Shown here: piece by piece, positions 7,986-16,516 of the stretch
Numbering within the stretch: position 1 is the first letter of the stretch
How the letters are laid out: each line of letters opens with the position of its first letter
Assembly: GCF_004745825.1 (NCBI RefSeq)
Contig: NZ_SRLA01000003.1
Span: forward strand, 62,001 to 126,000
Length of the DNA: 64,000 nt
Source of the DNA: Hymenobacter fodinae
GTDB lineage: Bacteria; Bacteroidota; Bacteroidia; Cytophagales; Hymenobacteraceae
Direction: 5' to 3'
Notes under the pieces: generated by a model
What the model was told of the DNA's origin: nothing
Databases searched by the model: none
The model's input: the letters and a program-made list of their open reading frames with translations, nothing else
Position numbers and translations under genes: made by a program

Positions 7986-10712
7986 TTACTTCACTACTAG
8001 TTTTGTGCTGGCTCCGTCTTCAGTACGCAGCACGTATACGCCTGCCTGTAGGCCAGTCGTCTCTACAGTTTCCGACTTGTGTACTTCGCGCACTGGGCGG
8101 CCCAGGGCATCTTGCAAAGTGCCCGATACGGCCCGGTTCAGGTGCACCCGCCCGGCCTGGGCGGGGTTCGGATATACGTGCAGTCCCTCCGTAGCGCGGC
8201 CTTTGGTAACGGCCGTGACGGTGCCCGTTTGCACGCTGTACACGGCTACGGTGCTGCTTACCTCGTTGGCCAGCAGCAATAGGGGCTGCCCAGTGGGGCT
8301 GTTGGCCGCCGTAACAAATACGAGGCCCTCAGGGCCCTGGTCGCCGGTGCCGCTGGTGAGGCTGCGGTTGTTCACGTAGGTTTCCAGCACGGGGCTAGCT
8401 GGGTTGTTCACGTTGAAAGCCAGGACCCCTCCCATGCGTTCCATCGAGACGAACGCGTAGGTATCGGTGCCAATTACGGCGGTGGTTACGCCTTCGGGTT
8501 CGGGGCCTTTATCATCGGAGCGGTTTTTCCGAACGGGGTTGCCGGTAGAGTTGCTGGCGTTGAAGATGGTCCCGTAGGTGGCATCGGTGCTGGTTACGCG
8601 CTCCAGCAGGTCGCCGCTGTCGTGGACGAGGGCGCCGGTGCTAGCGTTGAAGATGCTGAATGAACGGCCCCCAAAGGCATAAATCTCATCAAAGTCTCCG
8701 TCGCCATCCGTGTCGCCGAGGCGGTTGGTAACGTTGAGGCGGCCTAGCACCTGGCTGTTCTTGAGCAGGGAGGCGTTGGGGAAAGCCGTGGCATCGAGCC
8801 GGTAGCCGGCATCGCCCAGGCGCACGGCCTCCGTCAGGGCCGTGTACTCGCGGGCGTCGCCCTCGTTGGCCGTGAGCAGGTAACGCTGCCCGCTCACCTC
8901 AAAGGCCGCAATGGCATCGGGCTGGCGCATACCTTTAATGGGCCAGTTAGCCAGTAGTACGTCCGGGGTTTGGTCAGAAGCATCAAGGGAGAAACCGGGC
9001 TGGGTATGGTCTTGATAGCCCACGGGGCGCAAACTCGTGAATTGCTTGGTGGTCAGATCGAGCGTGGCAATGGCGTTGTTTTCCTGGAGGGTGATGTAGG
9101 CCACCTTCGAGTCAGAGGAAACGGCTATGTACTCGGGCTCGAGGTCCTGCGCCACCGTGCTGGGCGCCGTCGTGGTGCCGCCATATAGCCGGATGCCTTG
9201 CTGGCGCAGGGCCGCCGCCTGGCCGTTGTAGCCCGTAAACCCTACCGTCGTGACGCTGGCCTGGGTTACGCCGGCCACACCCCCACTAAAGTCAATCACG
9301 GAAACGGAGCCCTCGGGGTCGAGGCTATAGTCTGATTTCGGTTCACCCTCATTGGCCGTGAGCAGCAATTGCCCATCGGGCGAGAAAGTAATCATATCGG
9401 GCATGGCGCCTACCGATACTCGCTTCAGGAACGCGCCATTCTGGTCAAACAGCACCACTGAGCCATTCTGCTGCGGGTCGCTGTCTTCCATAGCACACGC
9501 CACCACGCCGTTGCGCACCGCCACCGAGTTGATGCCACCGTACGGCTTCACATCGATAGAAGCTACTGCCGTGAGGGTGCCCGTGGCGCCCAGGCTCAGA
9601 ATATCCAGCTTGCTGCCCACTGAGTTGGCCACGTAGAGCCGCTGCGTAGTAGGATCGTGAGCAACAATTTCGGCCGAGTTAGTGCCGCTAGCCCCATTTT
9701 GGTAGCTACCCAAATGAGTAAGCGTTAATTTTTTTCTCTGCAGGGGTATGGGCGTGGTTCCGTCCTTTATATACACCAGCACCTCGGCTTTATCCGCTTC
9801 CAGCGTGGCATTGGTAGGGTTCTGCAGGCGCAAAGTAAAATACTCCGCTCCTTCCGCCAGCTGGTCGGCCAAGAGGGGGATGGTCAACACCTGGTCGGCG
9901 GAGCTACCGGCCGGAAAGGTTAGAGTTTGGGGCGAGGCGAAGGTAAAGTCGGTACCCGCGGTGGCGGTGCCCGGCACTAGCGCTACTTGCACCGTGCTGG
10001 CATTGGCCCCTGGGTTGGTGATGCTAACCGGAATACTCACCGTACCGGCCGCTTCATTGACGACGGCGGTGGCTGCATTCAGGCGCAACGAGGGCACTAC
10101 CGGAGTGCTCGACTGGCCTAGCGCTACCTCGTCCCAGGCGGCCCACTCGTTGTTGCCGTTTTGGCGCGCTGCCAGACGCAAGCGTACCGACGTGGCGGTT
10201 GCCGGAATGGGCACTGTTACGGTCTGGTAGGCGCGGGAATCCTTATTGAGCTGCGTGTAGGTTTTGGTAGCGGGCCAGGTGGTGCCATTATCAAATACCA
10301 CCACGTACGCCAGGGAATCGGTAGCACCAAAGCCATTGCTGAAGAACTGAAACGACAGCTGATTTGCGGCTCCCGTTCCCGCCTGAATGGCCACGGGTGC
10401 AAAATCCAGGAAGTGCCATACGGAAGCATTGGCAGTGGACGGCCCCTCCAGGTCGCGCATTCCCCACAGTTGAGCCCCCGCGGCGGGCAGTGCTGCCGTG
10501 CCCGCGGTACCGGTGGTTCCTATCGTAGGCAAGGCCGCCCATTGGTCATTTTCGGCCGGCACGTTGTAGGTAGCGGGCGTAGCTGTAAAGGACCAGGTGT
10601 CGGTGGCAGTGCCTTCAAAGCCCTGCCGTACACTTTGCCCTAAGGCCGGCCCCACGGTTAAGGCTAGCAACAGCACCCCGCCGCCTCGTTTAAGGAGTAA
10701 TGATTGACGCAT
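7986..10712 (-). CDS. Choice-of-anchor-I protein with Calx-beta and T9SS sorting domain
   Basis: 908 residues. Order of domains: signal peptide 1-25; a beta-sandwich of about 26-205 (LSFQFFSNGFGATDSLAYV) likely to bind ligand; a Calx-beta domain of about 208-315 (GTATAGTDFTFASPQTLTF with an acidic calcium-binding edge); a long propeller of about 330-825 with the choice-of-anchor-I hallmarks LLTANEGEPKSDY, LEPEYIAVSSD, YLLTANEGDAREY and KGPEPEGV; and a C-terminal type IX sorting domain (GLHVYPNPAQAGRVHL ... GVYVLRTEDG). It is therefore exported across the outer membrane and probably surface-attached. Related proteins are often labelled alkaline phosphatase-like, but no activity can be assigned here. 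Confidence 0.88.
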   Translation of the reverse strand: MRQSLLLKRGGGVLLLALTVGPALGQSVRQGFEGTATDTWSFTATPATYNVPAENDQWAALPTIGTTGTAGTAALPAAGAQLWGMRDLEGPSTANASVWHFLDFAPVAIQAGTGAANQLSFQFFSNGFGATDSLAYVVVFDNGTTWPATKTYTQLNKDSRAYQTVTVPIPATATSVRLRLAARQNGNNEWAAWDEVALGQSSTPVVPSLRLNAATAVVNEAAGTVSIPVSITNPGANASTVQVALVPGTATAGTDFTFASPQTLTFPAGSSADQVLTIPLLADQLAEGAEYFTLRLQNPTNATLEADKAEVLVYIKDGTTPIPLQRKKLTLTHLGSYQNGASGTNSAEIVAHDPTTQRLYVANSVGSKLDILSLGATGTLTAVASIDVKPYGGINSVAVRNGVVACAMEDSDPQQNGSVVLFDQNGAFLKRVSVGAMPDMITFSPDGQLLLTANEGEPKSDYSLDPEGSVSVIDFSGGVAGVTQASVTTVGFTGYNGQAAALRQQGIRLYGGTTTAPSTVAQDLEPEYIAVSSDSKVAYITLQENNAIATLDLTTKQFTSLRPVGYQDHTQPGFSLDASDQTPDVLLANWPIKGMRQPDAIAAFEVSGQRYLLTANEGDAREYTALTEAVRLGDAGYRLDATAFPNASLLKNSQVLGRLNVTNRLGDTDGDGDFDEIYAFGGRSFSIFNASTGALVHDSGDLLERVTSTDATYGTIFNASNSTGNPVRKNRSDDKGPEPEGVTTAVIGTDTYAFVSMERMGGVLAFNVNNPASPVLETYVNNRSLTSGTGDQGPEGLVFVTAANSPTGQPLLLLANEVSSTVAVYSVQTGTVTAVTKGRATEGLHVYPNPAQAGRVHLNRAVSGTLQDALGRPVREVHKSETVETTGLQAGVYVLRTEDGASTKLVVK

Positions 10713-10992
10713 CCGAGAAATAGTTGGTGAATGAATGCGCCAAAGCTACCGGCGGCTGGTTACGGCAAGGTTACGAGCCAGTTACCTAATCGTGAAGGGT
10801 AGCGCAGGTAGCAGTAGTGTAAGTGCAGCGGTTCGGTGCTAAAGATTGTGTTATTCCCTCTTACCTGGTGCACTGGCATAGGTAGCAGTGAGGTGCAAAT
10901 TGGGGTTGACTGGCACCGTTCTGGGCTGCGTTGTTTCACTTAGGTCTAGGCCAGCCAGCGCTAGATTAGGTGGCCTAGCGCAGCCTCGGTCG

Positions 10993-12384
10993 CTAGGCCA
11001 GCTCTCCGCCTAAGAACCGGCTATACCAGTGCCCTGAATCCTTTATGGTGCGACGCTGGGTTTCATAATCGATGTGCACTAGGCCAAAGCGTGGTCCATA
11101 CCCCTCAGCCCACTCAAAATTATCGGTGAATGACCAGGCAAAGTAGCCCTCCACCGGTACGCCTTCTTGCTGGGCGCGTAGCACCTGTCCAAGGCTAGCT
11201 TGCAGGAAGGCTTGCCGCTTAAGGTCAGGCAGCCGACCGGCTAGGTTCACCTGATCAGGAAAGGCTGAGCCATTTTCGGTTACGACCAACCTTTTAACAT
11301 TTGAGTAAGCAGCAAACTGTTTCAGCGCGTGATAGATACTCTCAGGATATACCTCCCATCCCATATCCGTATGGGGCACTCCGCGCCGGGCGGCACTCAC
11401 TAGGCCCGCCCACAATAGAGGTACCCACGGCGCATGGCGCACTACCTCACGGGTATAGTTCTGCACGCCCAGGAAGTCGAAATCGAACGGTAAGCGCTCT
11501 AGGTCGCCGGGGCGAATGTACCGGTCAATCCAGCTAAGCAAGGGCACGTCTTGTACGGGGTAGCCCAGACCGAGCGCAGGCTCCACGAACAGACGATTCA
11601 GCAGAGCATCGGCGCGACGAGCGGCCCGTTGGTCGCGGAGGTGTTCTGGACGCCAGGGTGTGATGTACGAGTTAGAAAAGGTGGTACCAATCTGCGCATC
11701 GGCCGGTAATATGGCGCGCAAGGCCCGCCCGCCCTCCGCCTGGGCTAGCGCAGCATGATGGGTAGTAGCCAGAAAGGCTCCCAGGCTCTTTCGGCCCGGC
11801 GCGTGAATGCCCAGCAGGTGCCCGGCGCCGGTAAAGGCCATGGGTTCGTTCAGCACCAGCCAGTGCTTCACCCGGTCGCCGAGGCGAGAAGCTAATAGCT
11901 GGGCGTAGTCAGTAAACCAGCCTACCACATCGGGGTTGGTCCACCCGCCGCGCTGCTGTAAGGCGGAAGGCAAATCCCAGTGGTAGAGTGTAAGCCAAGG
12001 CCTGATACCACGGGCCAAGCAGCCATCAACCAAACGGTCATAAAACCCTATTCCATTTGGATTAACACCACTTATTCCATTTGGTAAAACACGGCTCCAG
12101 GCTGCAGAGAAGCGGAAATTATCAATACCCATTTGTTGCATGAGTAGAATATCTTCCGTCCACCGATAGTAGAAATCAGTGGCCACTTCGGCTGTTTCTC
12201 CGCGCTTTATTTTCCCTTTACGCCTCACGAAGTCGTCCCATATACTCGGGCCCTTCCCCTCCTTATCCCAAGCTCCTTCTGTTTGATAGGCTGCCGCCGA
12301 TACTCCCCAGTGAAAGCTATTGCCAAAGTCGGCACGCGTGAAATGCTCGGGTGAAGTTGGTGGGAAAAAAGCAGGAGGTAGCAC
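10993..12384 (-). CDS. GH1 family beta-glucosidase
   Basis: 463 residues, the usual length for GH1. It starts with GTG at 12384. The acid/base Glu180 lies in LVLNEP and the nucleophile Glu370 in VVTENGS. The substrate pocket motifs FHWGVSAAAYQTEG near 24-36 and FAWSFTDNFEWAEGY near the C-terminus are present. No signal peptide is seen, so it is cytoplasmic and would cleave beta-glucosides or beta-galactosides after uptake. No sugar transporter or regulator lies beside it, so the substrate cannot be narrowed. Confidence 0.93.
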   Translation of the reverse strand: MLPPAFFPPTSPEHFTRADFGNSFHWGVSAAAYQTEGAWDKEGKGPSIWDDFVRRKGKIKRGETAEVATDFYYRWTEDILLMQQMGIDNFRFSAAWSRVLPNGISGVNPNGIGFYDRLVDGCLARGIRPWLTLYHWDLPSALQQRGGWTNPDVVGWFTDYAQLLASRLGDRVKHWLVLNEPMAFTGAGHLLGIHAPGRKSLGAFLATTHHAALAQAEGGRALRAILPADAQIGTTFSNSYITPWRPEHLRDQRAARRADALLNRLFVEPALGLGYPVQDVPLLSWIDRYIRPGDLERLPFDFDFLGVQNYTREVVRHAPWVPLLWAGLVSAARRGVPHTDMGWEVYPESIYHALKQFAAYSNVKRLVVTENGSAFPDQVNLAGRLPDLKRQAFLQASLGQVLRAQQEGVPVEGYFAWSFTDNFEWAEGYGPRFGLVHIDYETQRRTIKDSGHWYSRFLGGELA

Positions 12385-12579
12385 GAGTTGCAGGAAGAAT
12401 TGAAAGCCATTGCACTGCTAGCAGGTAGGCCTACGGTAAGAATGGAGACATAGTCTACCGCGAAGCGCAGTCGGCAGGTGCTAGTAGAGGCTCTGAGTGA
12501 GTAGCTAGCGGCTACGTTGGTTTTGGTGCTCACGTTGGCAAGCTGACCAGTACTGCCAGGGTGTTGGCACTTCTTGTTG

Positions 12580-13584
12580 CTACAAGACCTTCTCCCCTAC
12601 TTCGAACAGCAGCTTATCAAGTACCGCAGCCGTTTCATCGGGATAATCGACGGCCACCGGCCGGCCGTACTGCAGCCAGTTGTCGAGCACCGAAAGTGAA
12701 GCGTCTTTTAAATTTCTCGCCACGGGCACCCCCAACTGAGACAGAGCGGCGGCATTGCAGGCCTGCTCATACTGGTGCTTCATGGGAATTACCAATAGCT
12801 TTTTACCCAGATACAGGGCCTCGGCTGGGGTCTCGAAACCGGCGCCGCAGAGCACTCCCGCGCTACGGGCCATGCTCTCGGTGAAGGCGGCACCGCTTAC
12901 GGGCCTTACCCACACGTTGCCGTGCTCCGATTCCTGCCGGCTGTGCTTGCTAAACACCTCCCAACGCACCGTCCGGCTTAGGTAACGTAAGCGGCTCACC
13001 AGGGTCGCCTCATCAAACGCGGGCAGATACACGGTGTAATGCCCGTCGTTGCGCGGCGCCAAGGTCCGTACCTGCTGCCGAATAACCGGGGTATAAATGT
13101 GGGGCTCGTAGCGCTGAAAATGGAAGCCGTAGTGCTGGGTAGTGGGGGCATAGTGGCGCAACACAGCCCGCCCTACCGGATCGACTTTGGTTGGCTGGGG
13201 CGCGGCGGCGCTGAGTACCGCCGCCTGGTGACTGAGGGCCACGCATGGCACGCCCCGGTGCCAGCACGCCCACGCCGACACCGGCTCAAAGTCACTTATC
13301 ACCACGTCGTAGTTCTCAACGGGTAACTGGCGCAGTTCTCGCAAAAACGCCGACGAATTGAGTTGCCAGAACGTTTTTATGAAGTTGATGCCCCCCTTCT
13401 TGCCGAAAATGAACCCTAGCCCGTGGCAGTGGTGCTGCACCTCAAAAGGCAGCTGAATATCGGCTGGCGGGCCACTCACCAGCACATCAACCTGCTCAGC
13501 ACGCTGTTGCAGCAAGGGCACTATATCGAGGGCCCGGCTGAGGTGCCCGTTGCCGGTGCCCTGAATGGCATAGAGAATTTTCAA
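12580..13584 (-). CDS. MurG-like family glycosyltransferase
   Basis: 334 residues, GT-B fold. The start is TTG at 13584; this gives the typical N-terminus MKILYAIQGTGNGHLSRA with the glycine-rich phosphate loop. The C-terminal half carries LCGAGFETPAEALYLGKKLL, which resembles the nucleotide-sugar site of MurG/UDP-glycosyltransferases, and PMKHQYEQACNA. The acceptor is unknown; envelope glycolipid is likely. It lies 46 bp downstream of the LpxH-like gene on the same strand, so the two probably form an operon. Confidence 0.82.
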   Translation of the reverse strand: MKILYAIQGTGNGHLSRALDIVPLLQQRAEQVDVLVSGPPADIQLPFEVQHHCHGLGFIFGKKGGINFIKTFWQLNSSAFLRELRQLPVENYDVVISDFEPVSAWACWHRGVPCVALSHQAAVLSAAAPQPTKVDPVGRAVLRHYAPTTQHYGFHFQRYEPHIYTPVIRQQVRTLAPRNDGHYTVYLPAFDEATLVSRLRYLSRTVRWEVFSKHSRQESEHGNVWVRPVSGAAFTESMARSAGVLCGAGFETPAEALYLGKKLLVIPMKHQYEQACNAAALSQLGVPVARNLKDASLSVLDNWLQYGRPVAVDYPDETAAVLDKLLFEVGEKVL

Positions 13585-13630
13585 GGGGAGCGAGTGCGTA
13601 ATAAGGTGTGCAGGCCGCCGCAGTGGCCAT

Positions 13631-14509
13631 TTATTTCATTCCAATTTCCCGCAGCAGATCAGCCAGCAGCACTGCCGCGGGCGCATCGGCGGCGGCATCG
13701 GTTTCGTCGGGCTCCGGTTCCTCAGTAGGCTCGGGCTGGTGCTGGGCTTCATCGTCTTGGTAGCGGTAAAGCTGCCAGCCAGCCGTTGCGGTATACTCCA
13801 GGGCCGTGAGGTTCTCCACCCAGTCGCCGGAGTTGAGGTAGGTTACCAAACCTGCACCAGTAGTCAAATCCTTGATTTCGGGACAATGAATATGCCCACA
13901 GGCGACGTAGCGGTAGCCGCGGTCGGCGGCAATGCTGGCGGCGGTCTGCTCGAAGTCGCTTACCAGGCTCACGGCGCTTTTCACCCGGTCTTTCACCACC
14001 TTCGACAACGCTACGCGGGGCCGCCCCAACCGGTGCAGCCCCCAGTTCACGAAACGGTTTAGTAGAATCAGCAGGTCGTAGCCGTGGCCACCGAGGCGAG
14101 CCAGCCAGCGCGAATGGCGCATGGTCACGTCGAATACGTCGCCGTGAAACAGCCAGGTCTGCCCGTGGGGCAGATCCAGGAGCAGCTTATTTTCAATACT
14201 CAGTGCTCCCAGGCGGGTGCCCGCAAACTTGCGCAGCAGCTCGTCGTGGTTGCCAGTGAGGTAGTGGATGCGGGTTCCTTTGGCCGCCATACCAGCCAGG
14301 TGGCGCACCACCCGCATGTGGGCGGCGGGCCAGTAGCTTTTGCTGAACTGCCAGATGTCCACAATGTCGCCGTTGAGCACCAGCGTACGAGGCCGGATGC
14401 TCTTCAAATAGCGGAGCAGCTCTGGCGCGTGGCAGCCATACGTTCCCAGATGCACGTCGGATATCACGCACACCTCTACCCGTCGGCGCTTCGCAGTTTT
14501 TTTCGCCAT
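13631..14509 (-). CDS. LpxH-like UDP-2,3-diacylglucosamine diphosphatase-family phosphoesterase
   Basis: 292 residues. Calcineurin-like metal ligands are in order: SDVHLG (Asp18, His20), NGDIVD (Asp48), GNHD (Asn87, His88), HGDVFD and CGHIHCP. The close similarity to LpxH-type enzymes suggests hydrolysis of a UDP-activated lipid precursor at the inner membrane face; lipid A synthesis is one possibility. The last 45 residues are an acidic Pro/Glu/Asp/Ala tail outside the fold. It probably forms an operon with the glycosyltransferase downstream. Confidence 0.8.
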   Translation of the reverse strand: MAKKTAKRRRVEVCVISDVHLGTYGCHAPELLRYLKSIRPRTLVLNGDIVDIWQFSKSYWPAAHMRVVRHLAGMAAKGTRIHYLTGNHDELLRKFAGTRLGALSIENKLLLDLPHGQTWLFHGDVFDVTMRHSRWLARLGGHGYDLLILLNRFVNWGLHRLGRPRVALSKVVKDRVKSAVSLVSDFEQTAASIAADRGYRYVACGHIHCPEIKDLTTGAGLVTYLNSGDWVENLTALEYTATAGWQLYRYQDDEAQHQPEPTEEPEPDETDAAADAPAAVLLADLLREIGMK

Positions 14510-14512
14510 GGC

Positions 14513-14731
14513 CTATAGCGCCGGCCTGGTGGCAAAAGAGCTCCGGGGCCGAATTCGGCGGCCAGGTTTAGCGGAGCCGCCTTCCTCCGAGGCGTGGCTG
14601 AAGTGCAAAGGCAGGCGCAGTGCCCCCGCCGAGCGCAGTATGTAGCAACCAATCAGCGCAAGCTGAAACAACATATAGGCGCCCCGGCGCAGAAGGCGGC
14701 GCAACAGCGGTACAGTGGTGGGAGCGTGCAT
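14513..14731 (-). CDS. Possible small membrane protein upstream of the LpxH-like gene
   Basis: A 72-codon frame from ATG 14731 to a TAG at 14513, three bases before the LpxH-like start. Codon use looks native (GC-rich third positions). It has an Arg-rich start (LLRRLLRRG), one hydrophobic stretch (YMLFQLALIGCYIL) and a basic tail. No family is recognised. The tight spacing suggests translational coupling if real, but a chance open frame cannot be excluded. The divergent gap 14732-14963 holds otherwise only the promoter at 14908. Confidence 0.4.
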   Translation of the reverse strand: MHAPTTVPLLRRLLRRGAYMLFQLALIGCYILRSAGALRLPLHFSHASEEGGSAKPGRRIRPRSSFATRPAL

Positions 14732-14907
14732 AATACCAGACAGTTGATGCTGCGTCAAATGTCGGTTTGCACTATGACGTGTGGGTTACTCCACCATTAT
14801 GTTTTCGTCAAGTACCTAGGCCACTTCTTGGCTTGGTGGAAGCACCACTCGGGCACGTGCTATCTGGCACTAATCGAAACAATTCCGTAGCAGCCCACCC
14901 TAATTCC

Positions 14908-14915
14908 TATCTTTG
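14908..14915 (+). promoter_or_regulatory. Bacteroidota -7 box (TATCTTTG)
   Basis: A perfect TAnnTTTG element 48 nt before the ATG at 14964. No clear -33 TTTG was found at the expected distance. Confidence 0.6.
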
Positions 14916-14963
14916 CCTCGTCGAAATCCGGCTTTGTCACTGACCTACCCAAAATTGAACTAT

Positions 14964-15524
14964 ATGAAGAAATTTTTTCTCGTTTCAGCGCTGTTATTAG
15001 GAACGCTGGCTGCATCGGCCCAATACATGCCTGGCAAGCCGCGTAAGAAATATGCTTTCCCCAAGAAGGATGAGGAAAGCCCTTATGTGCTCAACGTCAC
15101 TAAAAACACCGACGAAGATGCCGAGGTGGAAGCCTGCGTAACGCGAGTGGCCTACCGCCCCTACTCCGAGCTGCTCACGGAAATCAATGAGCTCAAGCGC
15201 ATGAACAACTGGGCCGACACGACATATCAGCGTCGTTTTCAGCAGTTGCCTGCCGGCGGCCAGCTCACTGTAACCATGTACCGCCGCGGCGCCCAAAACG
15301 CCGATCCTGCCTACCTTAGCTTGGTGGCTAAAACCAAAGAAGGCAAGGAAGTGCTGAACCTGCAAGAACTTCCGGGGGGCCAAGGCCGCTTCTGGAACCG
15401 CGACCTGTACATGAGCAAGCGCGCCGTTCCGTTCACCAAAACCGATGCTCCGCAGGATATTTTCCTGACCATCAACGACGCCAAAACCAAGCAGAACTTC
15501 GAGTACATCATCAAAGCGCAGTAA
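14964..15524 (+). CDS. Secreted protein of unknown function
   Basis: 186 residues from ATG 14964; the signal peptide MKKFFLVSALLLGTLAASAQ fixes this start over an in-frame upstream TTG at 14913. The mature protein is basic near its N-terminus (PGKPRKKYAFPKK), then beta-rich with no recognised catalytic motif. Its own promoter and terminator make it monocistronic. Probably periplasmic; family not recognised. Confidence 0.75.
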   Translation: MKKFFLVSALLLGTLAASAQYMPGKPRKKYAFPKKDEESPYVLNVTKNTDEDAEVEACVTRVAYRPYSELLTEINELKRMNNWADTTYQRRFQQLPAGGQLTVTMYRRGAQNADPAYLSLVAKTKEGKEVLNLQELPGGQGRFWNRDLYMSKRAVPFTKTDAPQDIFLTINDAKTKQNFEYIIKAQ

Positions 15525-15544
15525 AGTATTGCGCCTCTGCCCAT

Positions 15545-15586
15545 ACAGAAAGAGCCGGCTGCCATTGGGTAGCCGGCTCTTTCTGT
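15545..15586. terminator. Bidirectional terminator
   Basis: ACAGAAAGAGCCGGCT (15545-15560) pairs with AGCCGGCTCTTTCTGT (15571-15586) over a 10-base loop; it lies between convergent genes ending at 15524 and 15687. Confidence 0.88.
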
Positions 15587-15686
15587 ATTATATGACTGGC
15601 CTAGAAGCAAAGTTGTAGGCACGGCTTGCCAGAGGGAGGTAAGCGCACATGCGATGCTGCGTAACGCCGCACTTGCTCGCCCCCGT

Positions 15687-16202
15687 CTACTGCTTCCGCA
15701 ATCGGGCCCATTGTACGGCTATCAGCGTTTTACCGTCTTCAAAAGCGGTCTGCCACAACTCCTCCGGGCGATAATAGACGGCCTCAATCTTTTCGTTTTC
15801 CTCTGCTAGGCCACCTCCTTCACCGCTTTGGTTGCTGACCTCGGCGTAAAAAATGGTTATGACCTCAGCACTGGTGCCGGGCGAAGGCAGCATGGGAACA
15901 ATCTTTTCCAGGTAATCGACATCAAAGCCGAGTTCTTCCTGAATTTCGCGCCGAACAGCTTCCTCCGGTCCTTCGCCGGCATCAATCATGCCGGCGGCTA
16001 TTTCTACCAGCTCCTTTTCGGGGCCCACGCGGTACTGGCGCGTGAGAATATACTGCTGGGTTTGCGTGTTGTACACCAGGGCAGCCACGGCCGTGCCGGG
16101 CTCAAAACGTTCCCGCTTGAGCACAGTCTCCTCATCCTGGACCTGTAATTGGCTGAGTTTGTAGTGGCCATCGTAGGCCAGTTTTCGGTCGATGATGCGC
16201 AT
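15687..16202 (-). CDS. Nudix hydrolase, NudK/ADP-ribose pyrophosphatase type
   Basis: 171 residues. The Nudix box at 71-93 is intact (GMIDAGEGPEEAVRREIQEE, i.e. G-x5-E-x7-REIxEE). The N-terminal strand pattern FEPGTAVAALVYN and the proline segment MLPSPGTSAEVITIFYAE match the NudK/ADP-ribose or GDP-mannose pyrophosphatase group, which cleave nucleoside diphosphate sugars in the cytoplasm. The exact substrate is not readable. Monocistronic. Confidence 0.85.
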   Translation of the reverse strand: MRIIDRKLAYDGHYKLSQLQVQDEETVLKRERFEPGTAVAALVYNTQTQQYILTRQYRVGPEKELVEIAAGMIDAGEGPEEAVRREIQEELGFDVDYLEKIVPMLPSPGTSAEVITIFYAEVSNQSGEGGGLAEENEKIEAVYYRPEELWQTAFEDGKTLIAVQWARLRKQ

Positions 16203-16418
16203 AGCCAGCGTTGAGGTGTAAGTTCTTTTTTTGAGAAAGTAAACGGATTTTTCTGGCCTAGGTGTTGTATTAATTAGAGGATGCCTGGTGCTGGCTCGTA
16301 ATTTATTCTTGCCCCCTATTCTTATATCGCGCCAAGCCCCTCACTGCTAGGCCACTAGCTTGCACTACTCACTTCCCTATTATCAGCGCCTGCTCAGGTA
16401 AGAACCCTTACTTAGCAG

Positions 16419-16459
16419 CTTTGCCGGCAGTCGACGCAAAAAAGTCGACCTTTGCCGGC
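16419..16459. repeat. Paired CTTTGCCGGC and GTCGAC repeats ahead of rhlE
   Basis: CTTTGCCGGC occurs at 16419-16428 and 16450-16459; between them GTCGAC occurs at 16430-16435 and 16444-16449, so the inner part is mirrored. The second copy looks like a weak -7 box (GACCTTTG) 59 nt before the rhlE ATG. The rest of the 314-base gap (16203-16516) shows two CTAGGCC motifs and nothing coding. Confidence 0.5.
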
Positions 16460-16516
16460 GCAATTCTTGTTTTGCCATATCTACTGCCCATTTGGCAGCT
16501 GCTTTTCTTCTTTTTG

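Noticed and set aside
10713..10992. Possible regulatory element with several CTAGGCC copies
   Set aside because: The copies match the genome-wide motif; no promoter or fold specific to this gap was seen.
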